A DNA stretch of 64,000 nucleotides from an uncultured Prevotellaceae bacterium (GCA_900315455.1 OMZE01000013.1:49067-113066); one strand, 5' to 3'. Positions 1 to 8,922 are shown, counted from the stretch's first letter. A program made the numbers and translations. Notes: generated by a model from the sequence alone, not told the origin.

Positions 1-603
1 CAACTTGGCGAAATCGGGTTCGGCGATATCGTAGTTCATCAGTTCTGCCCAAGTCTGCTCGTCGGAGATGAGACCATGCTTGATCATCTCAGCATAGCCG
101 GAGAGGATGTTGGGCATGTCGAGTGTGCGGAGGAACATGGTGTTGATGATGACGAAGCGTGGGTCGGCAAACACGCCCACCTCGTTTTTCAGGCCGTTGA
201 AATTGATGCCGGTCTTGCCGCCCACAGAGGCGTCGACCATCGACAGAAGTGTGGTGGGGATGTTGATGTAATTGATGCCGCGCTTGAAGGTGGAGGCAGC
301 AAAGCCGCCAAGGTCGCTCACCATGCCGCCTCCCAGGCAGACCATGCACGAATGGCGTGTGGCTCCTGCGTTGCCCAGGGCCTGCCACACCTCGCTGAGG
401 GTGTCGAGCGTCTTGTGGGTGTCGGTGGCACCGATGGTGATGTGCTGTGCATGGCGCATACCGATGAAGCCTTCAAGGAGTGGCCAGCACAATTCGCGTG
501 TCGTCGTGTCGGTGAGCACGAACAGCCGGTCGTGGCTACATTCGGAGATGGCTATCGCCAAATCCTGAAAAAAAGCATGGGATAAGAGGACACGTTGCGA
601 CAT
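1..603 (-). CDS. aroB: 3-dehydroquinate synthase, C-terminus cut by window edge
   Basis: The first 201 residues of AroB, which converts DAHP to 3-dehydroquinate in the cytoplasm (shikimate pathway, NAD and metal dependent). The NAD-binding glycine motif GGGMVSDLGGF lies at residues 91-101, the IPTTLLSMVDASVGGKTG stretch at about 115-132, and GYAEMIKHG with a likely metal-ligand Glu at about 169-177. The frame runs open to base 1, so roughly the last 150 residues are outside the window. The start is the ATG at 603-601, just before the conserved fold begins. It diverges from the barrel gene that starts at 877. Confidence 0.95.
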   Translation of the reverse strand, partial: MSQRVLLSHAFFQDLAIAISECSHDRLFVLTDTTTRELCWPLLEGFIGMRHAQHITIGATDTHKTLDTLSEVWQALGNAGATRHSCMVCLGGGMVSDLGGFAASTFKRGINYINIPTTLLSMVDASVGGKTGINFNGLKNEVGVFADPRFVIINTMFLRTLDMPNILSGYAEMIKHGLISDEQTWAELMNYDIAEPDFAKL

Positions 604-688
604 TTGTTTTACACCTTAATATATTAATTATTATGCAGGTCTTGCCTTCGCGTTGCGAGGAAGCGAGGAGATAGGATACCCTTACATG

Positions 689-696
689 CAAATTTA
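689..696 (-). promoter_or_regulatory. -7 element of the aroB promoter
   Basis: On the minus strand TAAATTTG matches the Bacteroidota -7 consensus TAnnTTTG, about 85 bases upstream of the aroB start. No clear TTTG -33 element is seen at the expected distance. Confidence 0.45.
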
Positions 697-781
697 CTCA
701 TTTTGTGGTGAACAGGAAAGAAAAAGTGCCGTTTTTTTCGGATTTGTCTTTTTTTTGTGCCTTTTTTACACTGCTTTAAGA

Positions 782-789
782 TATTTTTG
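782..789 (+). promoter_or_regulatory. -7 element of the outer-membrane barrel gene
   Basis: TATTTTTG matches TAnnTTTG. A TTTG at 754-757 is 24 bases upstream, slightly long for a -33 element. Predicted leader is about 80 nt. The 604-876 interval is the divergent control region and holds no other gene. Confidence 0.5.
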
Positions 790-876
790 CTTTCATCTCT
801 TAAACCAAAAGGCGCTGAAGTACGTCAAATAACTGTACTTAACGAAATAGGTAATCATTAGCATTCAGGCAAAAAG

Positions 877-3800
877 ATGAAGAATTTTATGAAGTGCCTA
901 TGTGTGATGCTGCTTTTTTCTGCATCCACATACGCCCAGGAACAGAATGTCACGGGAAAACTTGTTGACAAAGAAACCAAGGAGGCTGTCTTCCAAGCCA
1001 CGTTGCAATTGTTGAAATCCGACAGTTCATTCGTTACCGGTGTGCTGTCCGACGACAATGGCGTTTTCACTATACCTGTCGACAAGCCCGGCAAGTATAT
1101 CCTCAAGGTGACCAACGTGGGATACAAGACGCTGACCAAGGATTTTACCGTTGAGAGTGGTAAAAACACCGACTTGGGCAGCCTTACGCTTGCTGCCGAC
1201 GCCATCCTCCTGAGGGAGGTGACTGCCACAGGACAGGCTGCCAAGGTGGTGGTGAAGGAAGACACATTCGTGTATAATTCCGCTGCCTATCGTGTGCCCG
1301 AAGGGTCGGTCGTAGAAGAGTTGGTGAAACGTCTTCCTGGTGCGCAAGTTGATGAAGAAGGAAAAATCACCATCAATGGCAAGCAAGTAAAGAAAATCAA
1401 AGTCGACGGCAAGGAGTTCATGACCGGCGACACCCAGACGGCTTTGAAAAACCTCCCCACCTCTATCGTCGACCGCATCAAGGCCTATGACGAGAAGAGC
1501 GACCTGGCCCGAATCACAGGTATCGACGATGGCGATGAGCAGACTGTGCTCGACTTCGGACTGATGCCTGGCATGAACAAAGGCTTTTTCGGCAATGTCG
1601 ACCTCGGCATAGGAACGAAGGACCGTTATGCTGAGCGCGTGATGGGTGCCGTCTTCAGAGACAAGTACAGAGTGATGCTCATGGGTAGTGCCAACAACGT
1701 CAACGACCAGGGATTCTCCAGTGGCGGTGGCGGACGCCGCGGAGGCGGTGGATTTGGTGGTGCCAGCAATGGCCGTAACTCCACCAAGATGCTTGGTCTC
1801 CAGTTCAACTATGAGAATACCGACAAACTCGAGATGGACGCCAGTATCAGGTGGAACCACAGCAATGGCGATATTTTCTCCAGGCAGTCTACACAGAACT
1901 TCGTGGGCTCGATGAGTTTCGACAACAGCATCAACCAGAACTACACTCGTCGTAACTCCTGGAACGGACAGATGCGCCTGGAGTGGATGCCCGACACCAT
2001 GACCAACATCATGTTCCGGCCCAGTTTCTCTCTTTCGACCAACGACGGCAACCAGACCAACGTGTCGGCTACCTTCAATGAAGACCCCTATAAATATGTG
2101 ACCAATCCTCTTGACTCCTTGGAGATGAAAGTTCTTGAGAGCCAAGGCTTGTTGGTCAATTACCAGAGAAACATCAACCTCACCTATGGTGACTCGAAGA
2201 CCTTCAACGGTATGTTGCAGTTCAATCGCAAACTCAACAACTATGGACGCAACTTTACACTCCGTGTAGATGGCAACTACAGCGACAACGACAACACCAG
2301 TTTCAGTACCAGTAGGGTGAATTATTATATGCTGGGGTTGGATTCCACTTATATGCCTGCAACAAGGACGAATCGCTACAGCCTCACACCGAGCACGAGG
2401 AAAGGTTACTCCCTGCAGACCACCTATACCGAGCCCATCGCCCGCACCATGTTCCTGCAGTTGAGTTACCGGTACAACTACAGCGTGAACGAGAGCAACC
2501 GTGCCACCTATGATTTCCTGGATGACGGTATTACTCCCGGTACGGATTTCGCCGACATCGTGCCCAGATACCGCACATGGGACCCCTACCTTTCCCGACT
2601 GATCAATCCGCTCGACACTTACAAGGATAATAACCTGAGCCGCTATTCAGAGTATACCAACTACACGCACGATATCCAACTCACTTATCGTTGGATTCAT
2701 CCGAAGTTCCAACTCAATGCCGGATTCATGGTGCAGCCGCAGCGCTCACATTATGTGCAGGACTACCAGGGTGTAAGTGCCGACATCGTGAGGAATGTGA
2801 CCAATATGTCGCCGACGCTCGACTTCCGTTATCGTTTCAATCAGTTGAGCAACCTGCGCATACAGTACCGCGGAACGACCTCTCAGCCCAATATCTCCGA
2901 CCTGCTCGACATCAGGGACGACAGCAACCCGATGAACATCACTGAGGGTAACCCCGGACTGAAACCATCGTTCACCAACAGTTTCCAACTCTTCTACAAC
3001 ACCTATATCCAGAGTCACCAGCGTTCTATCATGTCGTTCGTCAACTTCAGCACGACTCGCAACAACATCAGCAATATGGTGACTTACAACGAGAAGACTG
3101 GTGGACGCATCACCAGGCCCGAGAACATCAACGGCAACTGGAATGTCAATGGTGCCTTCATGTTCAATACCTCTATCGACAGCACAGGTTATTGGAACGT
3201 CAATACTTTCACCAACCTGAACTATGCCAACAACGTGAGTTATCTCTTCCAGGACAATGTCTCGAAGAAGAACAACACCCGCACTACGACAGTGATGGAA
3301 CGTCTCTCTTTGTCGTACCGCAACTCCTGGCTGGAGGTGGAGCCCAATGGCTCGCTCACCTATACCCATGCACGCAACAAGTTGCAGAGCGCCAGTGACC
3401 TCGACACTTGGATGTTCTCGTATGGTGTCAACGTCAATATCTATTTCCCTTGGGGCACGAGTCTCTCTACTGGCATCAGCGAGAACTCACGTAGAGGCTA
3501 CAGCGACGAGTCTATGAACAACAACGAACTGTTGTGGAACGCACAAGTGAGCCATGGCTTCCTCAAGGGAAAGCCTCTGACCGTCAGTCTGCAATTCTAT
3601 GATATCCTCCAGCAGCAGAGCAGTTTCAGCCGCACCATCAATTCCATGATGAGGAGTGATACGGAATACAACAGCATCAATAGTTATGCCATGCTGCATG
3701 TCATCTATCGCTTCAATGCCTTCGGTGGTTTCGGTGGACGAAGAGGCCAGGGCTTCGGCGGCGGATTCCCAGGAGGAATGCCTCCTGGAGGAATGCCTGG

Positions 3801-3927
3801 CGGCGGTGGCTTCGGCGGTGGTCGTCCTGGTGGCGGCGGTGGCTTCGGCGGTGGCCGTCCTGGTGGCGGCGGCTTCGGAGGCGGACGCCCGGGCGGTGGC
3901 TTCGGAGGCCCGATGATGATCGACTAA
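877..3927 (+). CDS. Outer-membrane beta-barrel (TonB-receptor-like) protein with glycine-rich tail
   Basis: A 1016-residue exported protein. Residues 1-20 form a signal peptide ending in TYAQ. Residues 22-110 look like a carboxypeptidase-regulatory-like beta-sandwich, followed by a plug-like section containing VDGKEFMTGD and a long barrel rich in alternating Tyr/Asn/Arg strands, resembling the Bacteroidota outer-membrane beta-barrel family. The barrel appears to end near residue 950 (LHVIYRF); the last 65 or so residues are FGGGRPGGG-type repeats, with a second glycine-rich loop at about 280-297. The substrate is unknown and no SusD partner is adjacent. The ATG at 889 is a possible alternative start. 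A strong terminator follows. Confidence 0.85.
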   Translation: MKNFMKCLCVMLLFSASTYAQEQNVTGKLVDKETKEAVFQATLQLLKSDSSFVTGVLSDDNGVFTIPVDKPGKYILKVTNVGYKTLTKDFTVESGKNTDLGSLTLAADAILLREVTATGQAAKVVVKEDTFVYNSAAYRVPEGSVVEELVKRLPGAQVDEEGKITINGKQVKKIKVDGKEFMTGDTQTALKNLPTSIVDRIKAYDEKSDLARITGIDDGDEQTVLDFGLMPGMNKGFFGNVDLGIGTKDRYAERVMGAVFRDKYRVMLMGSANNVNDQGFSSGGGGRRGGGGFGGASNGRNSTKMLGLQFNYENTDKLEMDASIRWNHSNGDIFSRQSTQNFVGSMSFDNSINQNYTRRNSWNGQMRLEWMPDTMTNIMFRPSFSLSTNDGNQTNVSATFNEDPYKYVTNPLDSLEMKVLESQGLLVNYQRNINLTYGDSKTFNGMLQFNRKLNNYGRNFTLRVDGNYSDNDNTSFSTSRVNYYMLGLDSTYMPATRTNRYSLTPSTRKGYSLQTTYTEPIARTMFLQLSYRYNYSVNESNRATYDFLDDGITPGTDFADIVPRYRTWDPYLSRLINPLDTYKDNNLSRYSEYTNYTHDIQLTYRWIHPKFQLNAGFMVQPQRSHYVQDYQGVSADIVRNVTNMSPTLDFRYRFNQLSNLRIQYRGTTSQPNISDLLDIRDDSNPMNITEGNPGLKPSFTNSFQLFYNTYIQSHQRSIMSFVNFSTTRNNISNMVTYNEKTGGRITRPENINGNWNVNGAFMFNTSIDSTGYWNVNTFTNLNYANNVSYLFQDNVSKKNNTRTTTVMERLSLSYRNSWLEVEPNGSLTYTHARNKLQSASDLDTWMFSYGVNVNIYFPWGTSLSTGISENSRRGYSDESMNNNELLWNAQVSHGFLKGKPLTVSLQFYDILQQQSSFSRTINSMMRSDTEYNSINSYAMLHVIYRFNAFGGFGGRRGQGFGGGFPGGMPPGGMPGGGGFGGGRPGGGGGFGGGRPGGGGFGGGRPGGGFGGPMMID

Positions 3928-3950
3928 AATACGATTCACCTTATATAGTA

Positions 3951-3988
3951 ATCCCCTGCACTTCACAAGGAGGTGCAGGGGATTTTTC
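3951..3988 (+). terminator. Intrinsic terminator after the barrel gene
   Basis: A perfect 11-bp stem (3951-3961 with 3973-3983) is followed by a T run. It also lies 3' of the convergent rplY-pth-S4 operon. Confidence 0.85.
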
Positions 3989-4027
3989 TATATCGTCGGG
4001 AATGACTGGTAAAACCGGAATGCCCGG

Positions 4028-4438
4028 CTACAGATCGTCCTCGTCGTCGAAACCAAAGATGGTTGGTTCTACGAAGGCGTCCATCTGGCGGCGCTCCTTC
4101 TTCGTGGGGCGCCCCGTGCCGCGGGCACGGTCTACGAATCCGCTGATGCGGCTCATCTCCAGAATCTCGTATTGCCGTGGGTCGGTCACGTTCTCATACA
4201 CCTCGGGAAGGAGTTTGGCCCCCACACGCTGTTCGATGCACTTGAGCACACGGAAGGAATAGGTCACGGGAGGTTTCTTCACGTCTACCACCTCGCCCAC
4301 CTTCACGGGGCGTGAGGGTTTCACGTTCATGCCGCCTATCGTCACGCGTCCGTTCTTGCAGGCATCAGAGGCAATGGAGCGGGTCTTGAAGATACGCGCT
4401 GCCCATAGCCACTTGTCGATTCTTGCTTCGTTATCCAT
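4028..4438 (-). CDS. S4-domain RNA-binding protein, Hsp15-like
   Basis: A 136-residue protein beginning with an S4 RNA-binding domain (residues 6 to about 70: RIDKWLWAARIFKTRS, then CKNGRVTIGG and KVGEVVDV). This matches the Hsp15/HslR family, which binds stalled 50S subunits carrying peptidyl-tRNA. The C-terminus is charged (KKERRQMD, then acidic). Its start overlaps the end of pth by 8 bases, so the two are probably translationally coupled. The link to pth fits a shared role in rescuing peptidyl-tRNA. Confidence 0.85.
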   Translation of the reverse strand: MDNEARIDKWLWAARIFKTRSIASDACKNGRVTIGGMNVKPSRPVKVGEVVDVKKPPVTYSFRVLKCIEQRVGAKLLPEVYENVTDPRQYEILEMSRISGFVDRARGTGRPTKKERRQMDAFVEPTIFGFDDEDDL

Positions 4439-5015
4439 TGGGAATGTTGGGTTTGCGCTTGTTGTATTGGTTCATTGTGAAGTCAACACCAGCGAGCACG
4501 AAACTCTTGATGACCTCGACAGCAGTGTTGATGGCAGGGGTGAGCACCGTCTTCTCCTCGTCGTCGAAACGGCCGAGGACGAAGTCTACCTGTGAACCGC
4601 GGGGATAGTCGTTGCCAATGCCCAGCCGCAGGCGGGGGTAGTCTTGCCCAATCAACTGCTGGATGTGCCCCAGGCCGTTGTGTGTGCCGGCACTGCCACG
4701 CGACTTCAGGCGGAGAGTCCCCACGGGGAGCGACAGGTCGTCGACAACCACCAGCATGCGGCTCTCGTCGATGTTCTCCTTGTTCAGCCAGTAGCGAACG
4801 GCATTGCCGCTGAGGTTCATGTAGGTCGTGGGCTTCAGTAGGAAGAGTTTGCGCCCACGCAGAGAAGTCTCCGCCACATAGCCGTAGCGGCGGTCGTCAA
4901 AAACAATATTGGACGCTTTTGCGAAAGCGTCCAATACCATATATCCTATGTTGTGACGGGTTTCGGCATATTCCGCGCCGGGATTGCCCAACCCCACAAT
5001 CAGATACTTGTCCAT
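4431..5015 (-). CDS. pth: Peptidyl-tRNA hydrolase
   Basis: A 194-residue cytoplasmic enzyme that cleaves peptidyl-tRNA to free tRNA. GLGNPG at residues 8-13 and catalytic His21 in TRHNIG are visible, as are the YMNLSGN asparagine near 67 and the VVDD aspartate near 93. Length is normal for the family. It sits 11 bases downstream of rplY and overlaps the S4 gene, an order common in bacteria. Confidence 0.97.
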   Translation of the reverse strand: MDKYLIVGLGNPGAEYAETRHNIGYMVLDAFAKASNIVFDDRRYGYVAETSLRGRKLFLLKPTTYMNLSGNAVRYWLNKENIDESRMLVVVDDLSLPVGTLRLKSRGSAGTHNGLGHIQQLIGQDYPRLRLGIGNDYPRGSQVDFVLGRFDDEEKTVLTPAINTAVEVIKSFVLAGVDFTMNQYNKRKPNIPNG

Positions 5016-5026
5016 CTTGGGAAAGG

Positions 5027-5641
5027 TTATTCAGCGGCAGCAGCCTCTTCCTCTTCAGCAGCGGCGTTCTTGGAGGCGGCACGTGTCATCTTCACTGAGC
5101 ATACCACAACCTCCTTGCTTGTTGCCATCTCAAGGCCTTCATAACTCAACTGGCCCACCTTGATGCTCTTGCCGATGCGCAGGTCGGTAACGTCGACATC
5201 CAGGAATTCGGGGATGTTCTTGTAAGGAGCGGTAACGTTGATCTTGCGGATGGAGAGGTTCATACGACCACCGTCGCGGACACCCTGTGCCAAACCTACC
5301 AGGTGTACAGGAATACCGATGGTGATGGGCTTTGTCTCGTTTACTTCATAGAAGTCTACATGGAGCACGGCGTCGGTAGTGGGGTGGAACTGCAACTCCT
5401 TGATAACAGCGGTATGATGCTCGCCCTCAAGGTCGATGTTCACCACATAGACATGGGGGGTGTAGATCACCTTGCGCAGGTCGCGGGCTGCAATGGCAAA
5501 TGCCATGGCGGCAGGCTTGCCGTTGGCGTCCTTCGAATCTCCATAGATGTTGCAGGGCACGAGGCCTTCTTTTCTCAACTGCTTCGTGGCTTTCTTGCCA
5601 GTGGTCTCCCTCTTCAGGGCTTTCACGTTGATTTCTTTCAT
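5027..5641 (-). CDS. rplY: 50S ribosomal protein L25 (general stress protein Ctc type)
   Basis: A 204-residue long-form L25 that binds 5S rRNA. The N-terminal L25 domain (about 1-95, starting MKEINVKALKRETTGKKA, containing LVPCNIYG) is followed by a TL5/Ctc-type C-terminal beta domain and an Ala/Glu-rich acidic tail. It is the first gene of the rplY-pth-S4 operon. The start is the ATG at 5641, preceded by an A-rich leader rather than a Shine-Dalgarno. Confidence 0.96.
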   Translation of the reverse strand: MKEINVKALKRETTGKKATKQLRKEGLVPCNIYGDSKDANGKPAAMAFAIAARDLRKVIYTPHVYVVNIDLEGEHHTAVIKELQFHPTTDAVLHVDFYEVNETKPITIGIPVHLVGLAQGVRDGGRMNLSIRKINVTAPYKNIPEFLDVDVTDLRIGKSIKVGQLSYEGLEMATSKEVVVCSVKMTRAASKNAAAEEEEAAAAE

Positions 5642-5711
5642 TTCTTTTCTGATTTTAAATGTGTTACTCTAAATTAAGTGAATTGTTGTGCTTAATTCGC
5701 CATCACACAAA

Positions 5712-5727
5712 ACCCATCGAAATGGGT
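5712..5727 (-). promoter_or_regulatory. UUCG-capped hairpin in the rplY leader
   Basis: The roughly 100-nt leader contains a perfect 6-bp stem ACCCAT/ATGGGT closed by a TTCG tetraloop, starting about 15-20 nt from the predicted transcript start. Farther down, AATTAAG and CTTAATT can pair. It may be an autoregulatory ribosomal-protein leader; this is inference. Confidence 0.4.
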
Positions 5728-5747
5728 GGTGCGCTAAAAAAGCGGTG

Positions 5748-5755
5748 CAAAGGTA
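5748..5755 (-). promoter_or_regulatory. -7 element of the rplY operon
   Basis: TACCTTTG on the minus strand, with a TTGG about 21 bases upstream as a degenerate -33. Predicted transcript start is near 5741. Confidence 0.65.
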
Positions 5756-5826
5756 CTGCTTTTTTTCGGAATCCAACCAACTGAATGCAGAAAAAAACAT
5801 AATAACCCGATATTTTGTGGTAATTT

Positions 5827-5858
5827 CTTGCAAGTAAAACGAAAAAGAATTATTTTTG
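5827..5858 (+). promoter_or_regulatory. Promoter of nusB operon
   Basis: CTTG (5827-5830), a 20-base spacer, and TATTTTTG (5851-5858). One mismatch to the TTTG-N19/21-TAnnTTTG consensus. The start codon follows about 30 bases later. Confidence 0.7.
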
Positions 5859-5887
5859 CACTATAAATCTTAAAAACACACTCCACA

Positions 5888-6838
5888 ATGATAAACCGGG
5901 AATTGATTAGAATCAAGATAGTCCAGTTAACCTATGCATACTATCAGAACGGAAGCAACAATCTCACCAATGCAGAGAATAATCTGATGTATAGCCTATC
6001 CAAGGCATATGCGCTCTACAACTACTTGCTGATGCTCATTGTTGCCATATCAAAAGAGATGAGGCATAGGGTGGAGGTGGGTGCCAACAGGGCAAAACGT
6101 GAAGGCAATGAGCCGCCTTCCACCAAGTTTGTGGACAACAGGTTTGCCCTGCAACTGGAGAACAACAATGCACTGCTCGACTATGCCGACGAACAGAAAC
6201 TCTCATGGAATGACGACGTGGAGTTTGTGAGGAAACTGTGCAACATCATCGAGCAAAGTCAGATTTACCAGGAGTACATGGCATCCGACGACGACGATTA
6301 TGAGGCCGACAGAGAGGTGTGGCGAAAACTCTACAAGGCGGTTATACAAGACAATGAGGACCTCGATGCACTGCTCGAGGAGAAAAGCATATACTGGAAC
6401 GACGACAAGGAGATTGTCGACACCTTCGTGCTCAAGACCATCAAGCGTTTCGACCCCTCGGCAGGAAAGAAGCAGGAACTGCTGCCCGAATACAACGACG
6501 ACGAGGACAAGGAGTTTGCCCGCAAACTCTTCAGGGCCACCATTCTCAATGCCGACCAGTATCAGCGCTATATGAGCGACGCCTCGCGCAACTGGGATTT
6601 CTCACGTCTTGCCTATATGGATGTGGTTATCATGCAGATTGCCATCGCCGAGATGATGACCTTTATGAATATCCCCGTCAGCGTTACCATCAATGAGTAT
6701 GTGGGGCTCGCCAAACTCTACTCTACAGTGAAGAGTGGCGGATACATCAACGGCATGCTCGACACCATTGCGCGGTTCCTCGTGGAGACAGGCGAACTCA
6801 ACAAGCCTGTCGACGACCTCAGGCCAAGGAAATATTAA
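5888..6838 (+). CDS. nusB: Transcription antitermination factor NusB, long Bacteroidota form
   Basis: 316 residues, about twice the E. coli length. The NusB fold is in the C-terminal part (from roughly residue 200: DWDFSRLA-like region, MDVVIMQIAIAEM, IPVSVTINEYVGLAKLYS, GGYINGMLDTIARFL). The N-terminal half is helical and charged, as in other Bacteroidota NusB proteins. It acts with NusE(S10) on boxA in rRNA transcription. It heads a tight nusB-yajC-ybbR-coaE run with gaps of 2-18 bases. Confidence 0.93.
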   Translation: MINRELIRIKIVQLTYAYYQNGSNNLTNAENNLMYSLSKAYALYNYLLMLIVAISKEMRHRVEVGANRAKREGNEPPSTKFVDNRFALQLENNNALLDYADEQKLSWNDDVEFVRKLCNIIEQSQIYQEYMASDDDDYEADREVWRKLYKAVIQDNEDLDALLEEKSIYWNDDKEIVDTFVLKTIKRFDPSAGKKQELLPEYNDDEDKEFARKLFRATILNADQYQRYMSDASRNWDFSRLAYMDVVIMQIAIAEMMTFMNIPVSVTINEYVGLAKLYSTVKSGGYINGMLDTIARFLVETGELNKPVDDLRPRKY

Positions 6839-6856
6839 TCAACAAAATAATAGCAA

Positions 6857-7186
6857 ATGAACACTTACTTCTTATTACAGGCAGATGGCGCTGGCGGTGG
6901 GGGCATGAGCATGCTCATCATGATGGTGGCCATCTTTGCTATCATGTACTTCTTCATGATACGTCCGCAGCAGCAAAAACAAAAAGAGATACGCAACTTC
7001 CAGAACTCACTCAGCGAGGGCTCAAGAGTGGTCACCGGTGGGGGAATATATGGCACGGTGAAACGTATTGACACCACTACCAACAAGGTGGAAGTGGAAA
7101 TCGCAAGGAATGTGGTTATCGAAGTCGACAAATCCTATGTCTTCGCTGATGCCTCCTCTATGGCTGCCAGCCAACCTTCCAAATAG
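6857..7186 (+). CDS. yajC: Preprotein translocase subunit YajC
   Basis: A 109-residue single-pass membrane protein of the SecDF-YajC complex. A hydrophobic segment at about residues 15-35 is followed by the family signature IRPQQQKQKE, then a short SH3-like cytosolic part (GSRVVTGGGIYGTV). The Gly/Ser-rich N-terminus is short and acid-free. It lies 18 bases after nusB and 6 bases before the next gene. Confidence 0.95.
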   Translation: MNTYFLLQADGAGGGGMSMLIMMVAIFAIMYFFMIRPQQQKQKEIRNFQNSLSEGSRVVTGGGIYGTVKRIDTTTNKVEVEIARNVVIEVDKSYVFADASSMAASQPSK

Positions 7187-7192
7187 CATCGC

Positions 7193-8173
7193 ATGGCAAA
7201 GGAAGGAAAACAAATAAAGACCATTGTCAGGAACTCCTTATTACGACTCGCGAGTAAGGAGTTTCTTGTTTTTTTGTTTTTTCTTGTCATCAGCGGGCTC
7301 TTCTGGGTGGCGCTCACCATCAAGGAACCTATGGAGAGGGAAATCTCCATCCCCTTTGTCATCACCAACCTGCCCAAGAACATAGTCATCACCGATACCG
7401 GCACGGATACCCTCAAGGTGGCTGTGAGAGACGATGGATACAACGTGGCGAGGCTGCTGTATAGTGACATCGCACCCATTACAGCCGATTTCATAAAATA
7501 TTCGAAAAGCGACGGGCGCATCATCGTCTCGAGTTCGGAGGTGTCGAAGAAAGTGAAGCAAAGGCTCGGTTCGTCGACACAGGTGTTGAGCATCAAGCCC
7601 GAGAGGATAGAAGCCTATTACAACAATGGCGACCATATCATGGTGCCAGTGGATATTTATGGGAAAATCTCCGCTGCCGACAAGTACTTCATCACAAAGA
7701 CCACCATCAAGCCCGACTCCGTGAAAATATACTCCACTGCCGAGATATTGAAAGATATCACATCAGTGAAAACGGAGTATGTGAACCTCTACGACGTCAA
7801 GTCGAACGCTACGACCAAGGTGAAGTTGCAACACATCAGTGGCGTGAAAATGGAGCCGGAGGAAGTGACTGTGGAGGCTTCTGCCGACCTCATCACAGAG
7901 AAGACGCTCGATGTGCCCATTACCATAGTGGGAGCACCCGAGGGCAAGAAGGTGCTTACCTTCCCCAAGCATGTGAGTGTCACCTTTGTCACGCCGTCCA
8001 GCCTTGCCTCCAGTATCAAAGCCAGTGACTTCATCGTAGAGGTGAGGTATGACGAAATCCGAGACGACAGCCTGCAGAAGATGCTGCCTCTGCACTTGGT
8101 GCAGGTGCCTCCCTTCGTGAAGAACGCGAAGATGGGTATCAGGCAGGTGGATTACCTTATCGAGAAGGAATAG
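7193..8173 (+). CDS. YbbR-domain (CdaR-like) membrane-anchored protein
   Basis: 326 residues with one N-terminal transmembrane helix (about 23-42) and a long extracytoplasmic part made of YbbR-like beta domains (repeated patterns such as VPVDIYGKISAADKYF and LDVPITIVGAPEGKKV). In Firmicutes the YbbR protein CdaR regulates the diadenylate cyclase CdaA. No cdaA is next to it here, so that role is not implied. The family is often adjacent to coaE in Bacteroidota, as here. Confidence 0.8.
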   Translation: MAKEGKQIKTIVRNSLLRLASKEFLVFLFFLVISGLFWVALTIKEPMEREISIPFVITNLPKNIVITDTGTDTLKVAVRDDGYNVARLLYSDIAPITADFIKYSKSDGRIIVSSSEVSKKVKQRLGSSTQVLSIKPERIEAYYNNGDHIMVPVDIYGKISAADKYFITKTTIKPDSVKIYSTAEILKDITSVKTEYVNLYDVKSNATTKVKLQHISGVKMEPEEVTVEASADLITEKTLDVPITIVGAPEGKKVLTFPKHVSVTFVTPSSLASSIKASDFIVEVRYDEIRDDSLQKMLPLHLVQVPPFVKNAKMGIRQVDYLIEKE

Positions 8174-8175
8174 TC

Positions 8176-8754
8176 ATGGACGACAGACCGAAAGTGGCAC
8201 TGACAGGGGGCATAGGAAGCGGAAAATCTTATGTCGCCAAACGTCTGGAGGCTCATGGCGTGCATGTCTTCGACTGTGACAAGTCTGCCAAGCGGTTGAT
8301 GAACTCATCACCGAAAATCAAGGAGGAACTCACGGCGCTGGTGGGCAGCGATGCCTATGTCGATGGGGTGCTCAACAAGGCAGCCATCGCGCGTTTCATC
8401 ATGTCATCGGAAGAGAATGTACAACGTGTCAATGCCGTGGTGCATCCGGCAGTGGCAGAGGATTTCCATGCTTCCGGACTCGAATGGTTGGAGAGTGCCA
8501 TTCTCTTTGAGAGTGGATTCGTGAGATACGTGGATGTGGCGGTGTGTGTCACCGCACCGCTCCCCACACGCATCGCAAGGGTGATGCACCGCGATGGCAT
8601 CTCGCGTGAGCAGACCCTGGAATGGATGTCCAGACAATGGCCACAGGAGGAGGTGGCGCGCAGGGCCGACTTCATCATCGTCAACGACGGGTGCCAGGAT
8701 GTGGATGAGCAGATCACACGGGTGCTCATGGCGTTGGAAAAATGGAAACGATGA
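8176..8754 (+). CDS. coaE: Dephospho-CoA kinase
   Basis: 192 residues; phosphorylates dephospho-CoA at the 3'-hydroxyl, the last step of CoA synthesis. The Walker A motif GGIGSGKS is at residues 11-18, FDCDKSAK follows near 33-41, and an RM.RDGISREQ-type lid region is present near 135-146. It begins 2 bases after the ybbR-like gene and ends 6 bases before the first promoter cassette of the next gene. Confidence 0.95.
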   Translation: MDDRPKVALTGGIGSGKSYVAKRLEAHGVHVFDCDKSAKRLMNSSPKIKEELTALVGSDAYVDGVLNKAAIARFIMSSEENVQRVNAVVHPAVAEDFHASGLEWLESAILFESGFVRYVDVAVCVTAPLPTRIARVMHRDGISREQTLEWMSRQWPQEEVARRADFIIVNDGCQDVDEQITRVLMALEKWKR

Positions 8755-8760
8755 ATTTTT

Positions 8761-8922
8761 CGCGAAGATAGGATGCGCCTCGGCAACAAAAATAAATTAG
8801 AGATTTATTTTGTGTTCCTCTCGGCTTTCACTATCTTTGCTTCGCGAAGATAGGATGCGCCTCGGTAACAAAAATAAATTAGAGATTTATTTTGTGTTCC
8901 TCTCGGCTTTCACTATCTTTGC
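8761..8922 (+). repeat. Two tandem promoter cassettes (82-bp period) upstream of DUF5606 gene
   Basis: Unit 1 is 8761-8842 and unit 2 is 8843-8922, nearly identical. Each holds TTTG, a 19-base spacer and TATCTTTG (809-812/832-839 and 891-894/914-921, all +8000). Each also has an AT-rich palindrome (AATAAATTAGAGATTTATT) at its centre. The -7 box of unit 1 and the following CGCGAAGATAGG form an inverted repeat at the junction. The same unit recurs, essentially identical, inverted, before glnS. Confidence 0.85.
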
